The notes under the pieces: generated by a model
What the model saw: only the letters and a program-made list of their open reading frames with translations
The model's database searches: none
What the model was told of the DNA's origin: nothing
Program-made: the position numbers and the translations under genes
Origin: Brasenia schreberi
Lineage: Eukaryota > Streptophyta > Magnoliopsida > Nymphaeales > Cabombaceae
DNA length: 64,000 nucleotides
Assembly (NCBI GenBank): GCA_036023115.1
Contig: JAYKKT010000086.1
Location: 12,601,501 to 12,665,500, forward strand
Reading direction: 5' to 3'
Shown here: positions 33,373 through 43,735 of the stretch, piece by piece
How positions within the stretch are numbered: position 1 is the first letter of the stretch
Layout: every line of letters begins with the position of its first letter

Positions 33373-35200
33373 GTGGAGACAAACTATGTGTATAGATTCT
33401 TGGTCATCAGATATAATGTTTCTAACATAAATGTCAACACAATTGTTGAGCTCCGTGATGCTACATTATTTGAGAATGTGTTTCACATGAAGATTAGAGT
33501 TCCCCAAAGTGTATCTTGTAGAGATTTTTATCCTACTATTTTATTCATTCCCAATTATGTGGAAAGGATGACAAATGTGGGAGGTGACCCTCATTATATT
33601 GTTTTCATATCAGATAACTCTGAGAAAATAACTAAAACAAGAAGAAGTAAATGGCTTATGATATCAAAGGACTTTAGAAGTGAATTTATTACTTTCAATG
33701 TCGAGGATGATCATATCATCTTTTAAGAGGCTATGACCTCACTAAAGATTAAGTTTTGGAAGGAAGCCATTAACGATAAAATCCACTTAATTCTTTCTAA
33801 TGGTACTTGGGAATTGATGGATTTGCCTCCTGATTATTCTATTGTGAGTTGAAAGTGAATCTTTAAGAAGAAAATGAACGCAAATGAAACAATCAATAAG
33901 TACAAGGCCATATTAGTTGCCAAGGGATACATACAATATGACTTCACAATCCATCATATTATTGTGAAGTCTACTTTCGTGCATGGTGACCTCCATAAAA
34001 AAAATTATATGGGCCAGGTAGAGGGATTTGTAGTTCGTGGGGATGAGTCTAAGATATATAAGCTTGTTAAATTATTATATGGTTTGAAATAAGCCCCTAA
34101 ACAATGGCATGAAAAGTTTGATTATGAAATATCATTTTTTGGCTTTGTTTCTATTGATTATAATAAGTGTGTTTACTATAAGTCTATCAATAATGTTTTC
34201 CTCATTCTTTGTATATATGTAGATAATATATTGTTGTTTGGTTACGATATGAAAATACTAAATGATACTAAATCATTCTTATTAAGTAAGTTTGAGTTGA
34301 AGGACTTAGGTGTGATCGATGTGATTTTTTGGCTTAAAATCACAAAGTCTACTGATGGTATAGTAATTTCTCAGTTTTATTATGTTGAGAAAGTTTTAGA
34401 GAAATTTGAATATACAAACTGTAGACCTATTAAGACTCCATATGATTCATCTAAAACTTTGTATAAAAATGAAAGTTGCATTCCTTTGTCTCAACTATGA
34501 TATTTTTAGATTATCGGTAATTTGATGTATCTAACCAACTTTACATAACCAGATATTGCATTCATTGTGTTTAAGTTGAGTAGATATATCAGTTGTCCAA
34601 ATAGAACCCATTAGAAAGTTCTAGATAAAGTGTTTTACTATGTGAAGGAAATGATTTTCCTTAGATTATATTATGGTAAACATTCTTCAATTATTGAAGG
34701 ATTTAGTGATGCTAGTTGGATAGCAAAGAATTCTAAGGTAATGGGGTTACTAGATATGTATTTCTTGTAGGTGGTGGCGTTATCACCTATAAATCCAATA
34801 AACGAACTATTTTGGCTCGTTCTACTTTTGAGGTAGAACTATATACTTTGGATGAGACTAGATTGGAAGTTGAATAGCTTAAGGAACTTATGTCTAGTTT
34901 ACCTATAATAAAGAAGCCGCTTTTTGCAATTTCAATATATTGTAATAGCATAACTACAATTGCTAAAATCAGTAGTTCCAAGTATAACTAAAAGCAATAG
35001 AAACACATTCAAGTCAGACTAAAGTCTCTTAGGGCTCTTTTGTCTGATGGGGCATGGTTGTAGATTTTGTTAGATCCAAAGATAATAAAGCTTATATTTT
35101 GACTAATGGGTTATTAGTAGCCTTAGTTGAGAAATTCAGGTTGAGGATGGGACTTAAACCCATAATTTATTCACAAGTAATGGCTACCCAGCCTAACTGA
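33373..35200 (+). pseudogene. Copia-A RT and RNase H remnant
   Basis: Open pieces at 33373-33726, 33874-34092 and 34231-34500 carry the link to RT, then KYKAILVAKGYIQYDF, STFVHGDLHKKNYMGQVEGF and ILCIYVDNILLFGYDMK. In the last, the YVDD active site reads YVDN. They continue with FELKDLGVIDVIFWLKITKS. RNase H pieces follow to about 35130, including FSDASWIAKNSK and KSNKRTILARSTFEVELYTL. Order and motifs are those of Ty1/copia. The catalytic change and the stops show it is dead. Confidence 0.85.
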
Positions 35201-35728
35201 GTGGAGATCTCACGAAGTAGGTTCCTTCACATAGCTTTTTAGTATTTGTGTGAATAGGTTGTTGGGTGAATAAGATGACACTTTGTATTATATAATACTT
35301 TCAGTATTTGTGTGTTTATCCCTTTTAAACTTAAAGTGTCATGACTACAAGTTTAGCAAAAGATTATTTTCTTAATGAGATCGAGTCCTAGGACAAGATG
35401 CTAGCACTATATCATTGAAGATGCCCAACTAAGTGATTGACATTGTGTGACCGTAGTAGGAGAATTGGGTTATTCCCTAAAGTCAATCATAATAGAGGAT
35501 ATGGATGCATGATCATTAATGTATCATCTCTATAGATCATGCCTTTTATTATGTTATTATCAATTTATACTTAAGGTTTAGGTTAAAGGCATATGTTTAC
35601 ATAGTTCCTATAAGGGTAATATTAGATAACTTAAGTAACGGTTCAAACCGGAAGGTACCATTACTAAAAGTGTTATATGATGGTTGAGTTATGAGGACAC
35701 TTTTATACTTAAGGGCTTTGTAGAGAAT

Positions 35729-36398
35729 TGTTGGATTTAGTATGCATTAATGATATTTAATTCATGTTGGTATCTCTAAATATTTAATTGATATATGTGA
35801 AAGTCCTAAAGTGTAAAAGTAACATATGAGGAACTTTTAGAAAAGACAACTTAGAGAAGACAAAGTTTAATCTCATATTGAAAAATGTGACAAACCCGCT
35901 AGTCCTCTTATATAGTTGGTAGCTTATAAACCTTAGTTCTAAGAGCTTGGGGAGGACATGCTATACAACACACGTATGAGCATGCACGGATCAGGCTTGG
36001 GCTTGCAGCTTATGGTTTGGGTTTTGGGTCCATATTTTTTGCATGAAAAACTTTTGATCTAACGATTTAGAATTTTTCGTGGTCATGGATAGAGATAAGA
36101 TGAAATATTTCCGGATAAGGAGGGATGATCCCGTATAAAACAAGATGGTTGTAGCTAAAACAGTACGTCATTTAGATCGAATCCACGATCCGTGATCCAC
36201 ACATGTGCCATATAAATAGGTAATTAGGGGTCCTCCCTAATGATTATAGTTTTTTTTTCTCACTCTCTCTCTCTTTCCGTCTCCTAGTTTTGTCTTTCTG
36301 TCTATGATGCAACTTTAGTCCCTATGCTCGTGGTTAGTATCTCTGCCCCAACCGTAGGTGACCGAGGCATGTTTGAGGTCAACTTGAAGCCAAGTATG
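35729..36398 (+). repeat. Copia-A 3' LTR, first part
   Basis: The LTR begins TGTTGGATTTAGTATGCATT, mirrors the 5' LTR at 31963 and reaches CCAAGTATG, where Copia-B starts. A CT-rich tract at 36255-36290 lies within it. The remainder resumes at 42365. Confidence 0.85.
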
Positions 36399-36864
36399 TG
36401 TTGGGGTAGTCCCTTTGCCAAAGCCATCTGAGATCTCAAGTGTTCGGTTATGGTGTAGTGGAAGTCGACTGTACCTATTTGTTGCTTCTTCGTTTTTTGT
36501 CTCTTTGTGTATTTCCTGTAATGTAAAAAAAATAAGAACAAAGCAGAGTATATGATGTATTCTAGGTTACCCTCAGAGTGTTTTCTTAGATGACTGTAAG
36601 TATTTTTCTCGCACTATACTTTATATACAATTCTTTGTATTTATACATGGCTTTTTCATCTTTTGAGTTTTCCTCTCCAGACTTTTCTTTTTAACATCCA
36701 TTTTGCTTTATCTGGGAGATGCGTGTGAACTTTTAAAAAATAAAAAAATAGTTTAATGAACATTTAATTTTTGAATAATACGATCTCATGAAATTTGAGA
36801 AGATGACCCTTTTTCCTGTATTTCATGGTTGTTGTTAGTAATAGGGCCGATAGTTGTATTATTA
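36399..36864 (-). repeat. Copia-B 3' LTR
   Basis: On the plus strand it begins TGTTGGGGTAGT and ends near GTTGTATTATTA. A purine-rich tract (minus strand AAGTAGTGGGAGAAAAACC) abuts its right edge as the polypurine tract. Confidence 0.75.
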
Positions 36865-36949
36865 GGTTTTTCTCCCACTACTTCGGGTTTACCAAGTTGT
36901 ATCATTTTTCTTTGTTGCAACTAAATTATAACTTACATCTGTTATGCGG

Positions 36950-38460
36950 TTTTTCCACAAGCAATGCGTTTTTCCATCATAACTCATAACAAAGTTTATT
37001 CACTACACTTACACACTAGGCATATCTCAACCCCATATGGGTTACATGTTTAATAAACAATTCTTCTAAGATGCCTTTTGTTAAGGGGTCAATCAACATA
37101 TCAATAGTTAGCATATAATATATAGTTATTTCATTTCTTTTGAGCATATCATGAATATAGTGATATTTAACCATTATATGCTTGCTTCATGAGTTATCAA
37201 CTCCACTCTTAATAAGAGTAATTGCTACACTGTTGTCACAATATATAACAACTGACTCATTGGTTATATTCAGCTTCAAATCACGTACGAAACAACTTAT
37301 CCAAATAACACTAGTAGTAGCCATATTGCAAGCAACATACTCAGCCTCTTATGTATGCAATGCTACACAACCTTGTTTTTTACATGCCCAAGAAACTGCA
37401 CCACCTCCAAATAAAAATATTTGCCCTAAGGTTGATTTGTTGTCATCTTTACTCCCAACAAAGTCAGTATCTGAGTATCTTATCACTTTGAGTTTATCTG
37501 CTTGAAAACAAAGTTTCATCTACTTTGATATCTACTTACAAGACCAACAACAAAGCTGATATCAGGTCTTGTGCACAATATAACATACATCAGGCTGCCC
37601 ACATCCTATGCATAAGGAACATTAGGCTTATCGTCTCATTCACTATGACAATCAGCCTTGCTCAATTTAACCCCTTTCACAATAGGTGTAGATGAAGGCT
37701 TGCAATGACCTATTTTAAACTTTTTGAGAATATAATCAATATATCTCTCTTAACTTAAATATAGAAGTTTTGATTCTCTATATCGAGAAATCTTTATTCC
37801 CAAGATATAGGATGCTTCACCCATATCTTTTTGAACCTTGAGTTTAACCATGACTTAGTTTTGACAATCATCTCATTGTCATTCCGAATCAACAATATGT
37901 CATCTACATGTAAAGATAAGATGACAAAGTGGCTCCCACTATTTCATACATATATACAGTGATCAAGTTCATTAGTTACAAACCTAAGTTCAACTATGAT
38001 ATTTTGAAAAGTCAAATACCATTGGCGAGGTGATTGTTTCATGTCATATAGGGATTTTCTCAACCTATATACCTTATCTTCTTGGCCTTCAATTATATAT
38101 CCTTCAGACTATTGCATATATATGATTTCATCTAAATCTTTGTTTAAAAAAATAGTATTTACATCTAACTGATGTAAATATAAAGCATAATATAGTGATA
38201 TCGTTAGGATTATTCTGATAGATGCAAATTTCGCAATAGGAGAATATGTCTCAACATAATTTATCCCCTCCTTTAGCGAAAAAACCATTTACAACCAACC
38301 TCGATTTAAACTTGTCGATTAAACCATCAAACTTATACTTTTTTTTGAGAACCTATTTGTAACCTATGACTTTCCTTCTTCTTGGCAAATCAGTCAAATT
38401 TCATACTTGGTTTTTCTCAATAGATTAAATTTCTTTATCCATGGCTTTTTCCTAGTCTAA
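36950..38460 (-). pseudogene. Copia-B RT and RNase H remnant
   Basis: Minus-strand frames parallel Copia-C block by block. Recognisable are the LRKSLYDMKQ-type junction and the Y/V-DD region near 37880-37930 (LHVDDILLIRNDNE in one frame), the ISIYRESKLLYL-like block near 37770, and RNase H around 37180-37400 with the stretch corresponding to EAEYVACNMATT. Frames are broken every 100-200 bases and no long open frame survives. Confidence 0.7.
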
Positions 38461-38486
38461 TGATTAAGATGAGTCAATATAACCTA

Positions 38487-39450
38487 CTAATATGTCAAGT
38501 TATCTGTCAATTCATCTAAATCTACCGAATTACATACTTCCTCCACAAAGTAAATATGATAATTTTTTAAAGAGGATGGTGTGACTCTAGGTCTTTTGTA
38601 TCTACTTAAAGATTCAGTTTGTTCAAGAAGCTCATCAATGGGTTTAAATGATGATTGATCTAGTCCTACTAGATCATCAACATACTCATCATAATTCTCA
38701 AAGATGTCATTCGTAGTCTCTTCTAAGAGTTTTACATTCTTACTTTCTATAAGTCCATGGTCTTTATTATAAAATAGATATCCTTTAGGATATCCGATAA
38801 ATATACATCTTAAGGACCTACTACCTAGTTTGACTATAGATTGATCAAGGATCTTCAAATGAGTGATAGATCCCCACCTCCTGAGATGACTTAGATTTGA
38901 TTTTCTTTCAAACCACATGTCATATGGTATAGAGAATACTGTTTTACATGGAACTCTATTGAGTACATACATGGATGTACTTAGCGCTTCTCCCCAAAAT
39001 ATCCTTGGTATAGAAGCATCTATTAACATAGATCTCGCTATGTTCAATGGAGTCCTGTTGTATCTCTCTGCTACACCATTCTGTTGAGGTGTCTTGGGCA
39101 TTGTATTTTTCTTTATAATACCAAAGTTTTTGTAGAATTCTAAAAATTTTGTAGAGGTATATTCTCCACCTCTATTTGATCTCAAGACTTTGATTGTATA
39201 CCCTAATTAGTTCTCTATTTATTGCTTATATTATTTAAATGCTTCAAGTGCCTCTGATTTATGTATAAGATATATTAGTATATATCGAGTAATCATCGAT
39301 AAAGGTTATGAAATAAACCTTATGTTCTTACTCTAAACAATCCACATAAATCGGTGTGAATAATATTTAATAGGGTTGTTGCCATAGTTACCTATTTGAA
39401 AAATGATTTTTTAGCCATTTCTCCTTGTATACAGGCTTCACACTTATTAA
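38487..39450 (-). pseudogene. Copia-B integrase core
   Basis: The best preserved piece is the open frame 39185-38487 (232 codons). It reads MRSNRGGEYTSTKFLEFYKN, then TMPKTPQQNGVAERYNRTPL, ARSMLIDASIPRIFWGEALS, VLNRVPCKTVF and CIFIGYPKG. These are the RSDxGGEY, TPQQNGVAER and W-x-E-A-x-x-T motifs of copia integrase, which joins element DNA to the host. In the second catalytic motif the Asp of RSDRGGEY reads Asn (RSNRGGEY). The upstream zinc-binding part continues to about 39450 with stops. Confidence 0.85.
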
Positions 39451-39535
39451 ATGTGTACTCATAAAAATTAGGAAATAAGTTAAAGTTGGTTAATTTTATC
39501 AACTTCTTTAGACTAATATGACCCAATTTTTTATG

Positions 39536-40740
39536 CTATATATTCACATCAATCACATATGCACTATCAATATAAGTAGAAGAAAAGCTTTCATTTTCAT
39601 TAATGTTGAGTTTAAACAACCCATGCTCAATATCAAATAAACCAAAAAATGCTATCTTGTCATGATTTACCACATTGACTTTCTCAAGGACAAACCTGAC
39701 TTTAAACCCTTTCTTTACTAAAACGGGGACTGATAGAAGATTGTGCCTAATAGAGGGTGCAATTAATACATTAGTGAGTATAATTGATATGCCTTGTATA
39801 AAAATCCTAAATGACTTAACCCCAAGAACATCAGAAAATGTATTGTTTTTCATGTATACTCGATGCTCACCAGGTTGGTACTCCTTCAGGTCCATCGCTC
39901 CCATGTATAGAGACACTTAGAAATCAAGCAAATTATGTCTTGCTTCTCCATTGGACAACGTCGTTGATTGTTACCTCTATTGGTTTTCTTATTACAACAG
40001 TCTCTTTTCTAGTGCCCCATCTTGCTATAGTTTAAGCACTTTACTCGAGAAGCGGATTCTTGCAATTTATTAAAATTTTGACTGCTCTACTTTTTATTTT
40101 TACCAAATTTCTTATTTGGTTTTCTTTTCCCTGGTTGTTCTTGGAGCTATACCCTAAATCATCTTCAGTAAGTAGTAATTTTTCTCTTTTATTCTTATTC
40201 ATATATTTTTGTTCGATTGCTAGTTTTAATGGGAGTTGAGAAAGTGTAAAATCAGGTCCAAGTCTTAGGGATGTGGTTACCACATTCCAAGAAGGGGTAG
40301 ACTGTTTAAAATCATGGATATTTTCATCGGTACATGAATGACATTGATACAGTCAGATCTGTAGCCATTACCAACATTTGGTTGACATGTTCATCTACGT
40401 TGTCACCTTCTTTCATTTTATAAGAATTATACTTCTGAAGGAGTAGTTATACATGCAGTTTGGTTGTAGTATCATATTTAGTTTCAAGGAATCAAATAAT
40501 TCTTTTATAATTTCAAATTCTTGAAATACCCTAATCAAGTCGTGTTCCATGTAAGTCAACATTATTATCCTGGCAGTTTTGTTATCCTTTAGAAATGTCT
40601 TATATCTCTCATTTTCCTCATCTATTGAACATGGTGTAGGAGGTAAAATTGTTTTAGCTTAATGGTATTCTTCTTTTTTAAATTTAGAAATTTAGGCCAT
40701 TTAACTTTTCAGTCTTTGCCAATTCAGACACGCAAATTCT
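39536..40740 (-). pseudogene. Copia-B protease and gag remnant
   Basis: The frame 39916-39536 begins MSLYMGAMDLKEYQPGEHRV and contains NTFSDVLGVKSFRIFIQGIS and NLLSVPVLVKKGFKVRFVLE, the stretch that follows the retropepsin active site in copia. Gag pieces with KSRAVKILINCKNPL and LSQLPLKLAIEQKYMNKNKR follow at 40041-40283. The zinc knuckle region near 39990-40080 is broken. Counterparts lie in Copia-C at 54113-55560. Confidence 0.78.
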
Positions 40741-41908
40741 AGAAGTCATTTTAAAACTTTTTAGCAGAGACAACAAGTAGAGGGTTTATACATTTTAAGA
40801 TAGAAAACATAAAACATGCATTAGATGGATTTACATAAGGTATTTCATAAAGAACCAAAAAATATATAGCCAGACACCTAAATGCAATATCCACAAGTTT
40901 TAAGTAATAAACAGTAAATATATCATGAGTCTATACTGCAGTTTATTTAACCTACTGGTATCATCCTAGAAAAATTATAAAATCTGGGGAGTAAATATTC
41001 TCATGTACTGTTATACAGTTTATTTAACCTAAAGGTATTATTTTGGAAAAACTATAAAAACCATGACTAAATTTTAAAAATTACTGTTTACGATATTTCT
41101 CAGAAAGTACAAGGGTATTTTATAAAATTGATAGGGCTATATTCATAAAAACACCCAAAATCTGGGTCTTGTAATTTCTTTAAATGACCGGGGATAAATC
41201 AGTAAAACTATACCCTGGTATTTTATAGTTTCACGGACTGTTAGAGGGTAGAAAAGACTTTTTACTTTGATAAGGGTACAATTGTCTTTTTACCTTAAAA
41301 TATTTAGATATTTTAGTAATTTTGCTCGTAGGTATTTCATAATTTTCATTTCTATAAAGGGCAAAACTATCATTTCACACCTAAAACCGCACAATTTTAT
41401 AAAATCGTGCTCGTTGTTGTGGCCATCGCCCTTCCTAGTCATCGCCTTTGGCCATCTGGGCTCTGCCTCATGCCATCTTTGGTTCTTTGCCTCACGCCAC
41501 TTGGGTTCAACCTCTGGCGGTCTTGGCTTGGACTCTTTTCCTCTTTGCTTTCATTTTCGAGTGAGAGAAAATAGGAAGAGGAATCAAAGAGGTCGCCAAT
41601 AGTTTTTTCTCGCTTTACTGGCCTTTGGCCTTCTCTTTTTTTTTCTTTTTCTTTGCCTGATCTCTGTTGTTCAGGCTATTCCTTTGATTTTTAGTCATTG
41701 TACCAGCTTAGGCCACATTTAATGGGTGACTTCCGGTTGTCTGACTTCCATTTTCTCTTTTCGTCTATTTTCTCTCTTTTTTGCAAAAATTTACTTACAC
41801 TGGAAAACGTTTTTCGACTTCTGTCCCTAATACAGTTTTTTTTAATTTGCAGAACCACCGTACCTTTTTGGAGTTTGTCGTAGAGTTTCAACAAGCTCTG
41901 ATACCAGA
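40741..41908 (-). other. Copia-B leader between gag and 5' LTR
   Basis: A non-coding leader of about 1.2 kb resembles 55590-56720 of Copia-C, with runs such as TAGAGGGT, ATTTTATA and a CT/TTTTCTTTT-rich right end. Short frames here are by chance. Confidence 0.6.
41895..41906 (-). promoter_or_regulatory. Primer binding site of Copia-B
   Basis: The minus strand reads TGGTATCAGAGC, two bases after the LTR end. This is the exact complement of the plant initiator tRNA-Met 3' end used by copia elements. Confidence 0.9.
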
Positions 41909-42364
41909 TGTTGGAGCAGTACCTTTATTGAAGCCATTTGAGATCTTCGGTGTTCAGTTATAGTGTAGTGGAAGCCAACTATCCCTCTTTGTTGCTTCTT
42001 CATTTTCTGTATCTTTGTGTATTTTCTATAATATAGAAAGAATAGGAACAAAGCAAAGTGTATGATATATTCTAGGTTACCCGCAGAAGGTTTTTTCAGA
42101 AGACTATAAGTATTTTTCTCGCACTTTACTTTTTGTACAGTTCTTTGTATTTATACATTGTTTTTCCTTTTTTTTAGTTTTTTCTTGTGAGCTTTCCTTT
42201 TTAACAACCATTTTGCTTTATCTCGAAGATGCTTTAAGCTTTTCAAAAACACAAAAATAGTTTTATGAATGTTTGATTTTCGAATAATACGGTCTCATGA
42301 AATCTGAAAAGAGGGCCCTTCATCCATTATTTCATCGTTGTTAGTAATGGGATAATAGTGGCCA
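41909..42364 (-). repeat. Copia-B 5' LTR
   Basis: On the minus strand it starts near TGGCCACTATTATCCC and ends GCTCCAACA just before the primer binding site. It matches the 3' LTR at 36399-36864 with numerous substitutions. Confidence 0.78.
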
Positions 42365-42639
42365 TCCACTACTTACAATATATTTTTTTCGACTTATTTG
42401 TGCATTTTATTCTGGGTGTAGGTACCCATATGTACTCATAACATGGCGGTGATTTCTCTACGATAAGTCCGCAAGGATGATTCATACATATAAGTTTTTG
42501 ATTTTGCTTTTGCCTTTGTTTTTCGTATGCCTTGATTATAACTTATTTTGAATATAGGACTGTTGTTTATGATTGAGATATGATTATATTTATTGTATAT
42601 TATTTTATTATAAATGTATGTTTATGGTTTATTCCAACA
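42365..42639 (+). repeat. Copia-A 3' LTR, second part
   Basis: After Copia-B the LTR resumes. It matches 9660-9902 in order (TGTGCATTTTATTCTGGG, ACCCATATGTACT, GATTTCTC, GATAAGTT) and ends ATTCCAACA. The GTGAG duplication follows at 42640. Confidence 0.85.
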
Positions 42640-42772
42640 GTGAGAGTACACCATTCGAACTAAAGAGACGTCCAATAAGAAAAGTAGGAATGACATGTTT
42701 ATGGTTTATTCCAACAGTGAGAGTACACCATTCGAACTAAAGAGACGTCCACTAAGAAAAGTAGGAATGACA
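42619..42772. repeat. 77-bp tandem duplication across the Copia-A/host junction
   Basis: Units 42619-42695 and 42696-42772 differ by a single base (A/C in GTCCAATAAG). Each contains the last 21 bases of the Copia-A LTR, the GTGAG site and host intron sequence. The duplication therefore arose after the insertion. Confidence 0.93.
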
Positions 42773-43651
42773 GACCCTGCACATGTAAATAAAGTCGCAT
42801 GCCTTTACCAAGGCATGGAATCTGTGCCATGTTTGGTTTACCTGTAAATTGGACTTAGGTTGTACTCTAGAGTCCACATGAAATTCTAAACATCTGTTCG
42901 CTGAAATAAATAAACTTGAGAGAAGCATCCACCTCTGGCATTACAATTAGGCTGGTGGAATTCTTTTCTCCCAACATGAGAAAAACATATACTTGCTTGG
43001 GGAGGAAATGCGGTGATCGTTAGAAGTAGTGAGCTTCCAAGTCCGGCAAGCCCAAATAAACGAACAGTCAGGGTCTCTGTTCTTGTTCTGGCATGCCTGG
43101 GAGTTTTCCGGCCGTGGTTTGTCTGAATAATAAATCAAAATCACGCAATTGTCTAAATCAGTGGTGTCTCATGTTAGGTGGTTTTTAAAATAGTTGGATG
43201 AAGCTCCAATAGGTGAGGCGTATAATCTAAATGCCAATTAATGGCAGCATATGGCATGAGCATGAGCTGTTCGCTCTAATAAATAGCAACATGGTATCTT
43301 CATTCAGTTACTTAAAAACACGGTAGTAGCCATAACACACGTTAGGCAATGAAAAAGCCTTCATGATACTTTTTCCGTCTTCATCTCCCCAACACTACAA
43401 AGGTTTAGAGATATCTGTAACGGGTTCCAATCCAAAACCAGCCGTCGACAGAAGAATCATATTAAACCAGCACAAAAGATGCCGCTGTGTGATTCGGGCA
43501 AGAATCGCGAGACACTTTATATTGGCAATCCTTTTGAGAGATCTATTAGAAAATCACCCGATTTTCTACGGCTTCTCTATGTTTCAGTAATTTTTCTTCC
43601 ATTAACTCGGGAGAATCCAGCCAGTTATATAATAAAACTTAATTTAGAATC

Positions 43652-43690
<39 letters not shown>

Positions 43691-43735
43691 CATACATACA
43701 TAGAGAGAGAGAGGGAGAGAAGGAGAGAGAGGTAC
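42773..43735 (-). other. Host part of the GALS intron near the donor
   Basis: No transposon motif is visible. Frames here (42947-43144, 43363-43590) are not recognised. The segment ends with the compound microsatellite next to the donor. Confidence 0.55.
43652..43732. repeat. (AT)n(TG)n(CATA)n(GA)n microsatellite next to the GALS donor
   Basis: AT units (43652-43675), TG units (to 43690), CATA units (to about 43700) and an imperfect GA tract (43702-43732) end three bases from the donor. In the sense of transcription it reads CU, UAUG, CA, UA. Confidence 0.95.

Larger units (their letters stand above)
36399..42364 (-). mobile_element. Copia-B: copia element nested in the Copia-A 3' LTR
   Basis: This minus-strand copia lies in the same direction as GALS transcription. 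LTRs are about 36399-36864 and 41909-42364; they share ordered blocks such as GCCAT-TGAGATCT, GTTGCTTCTTC, TTCTAGGTTACCC and CTCATGAAAT. The PBS, GPR/gag, integrase, RT and RNase H remnants follow in copia order from right to left. Its family is that of Copia-C at 51-57 kb. I do not see a matching target duplication (GTATG left, TCCAC right), so one edge may be misjudged or eroded. Confidence 0.85.
31963..42639 (+). mobile_element. Copia-A: Ty1/copia retrotransposon in the GALS intron
   Basis: This plus-strand copia runs antisense to GALS. It starts TGTTGGATTT and ends ATTCCAACA, with perfect GTGAG duplications outside. The 5' LTR is cut short (31963 to about 32265). The 3' LTR is 35729-36398 plus 42365-42639, split by Copia-B; its total is 945 bp. 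Between the LTRs lie integrase and RT/RNase H remnants in several frames. gag and protease are gone, replaced by a second copy of part of RT (32266-32477). It belongs to the same family as the LTR at 9185-9902. It cannot move. Confidence 0.9.
31366..43735 (-). other. Intron of the GALS gene, enlarged by nested copia elements
   Basis: The donor is GTACCT at 43735 and the acceptor CAG ends at 31366. Phase is kept exactly (AG|G). Host intron sequence is only 31366-31957 and about 42645-43735. The rest, about 10.7 kb, is Copia-A with Copia-B inside it. The original intron was thus roughly 1.7 kb. If the intron were retained, the frame would continue 31 codons past Arg and stop at 43641. Confidence 0.88.

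Noticed and set aside
36394..42369. A matching target duplication for Copia-B
   Set aside because: The flanking 5-mers GTATG and TCCAC do not match, and shifting the edges by a few bases gave no convincing pair. The element is kept on LTR and PBS evidence only.
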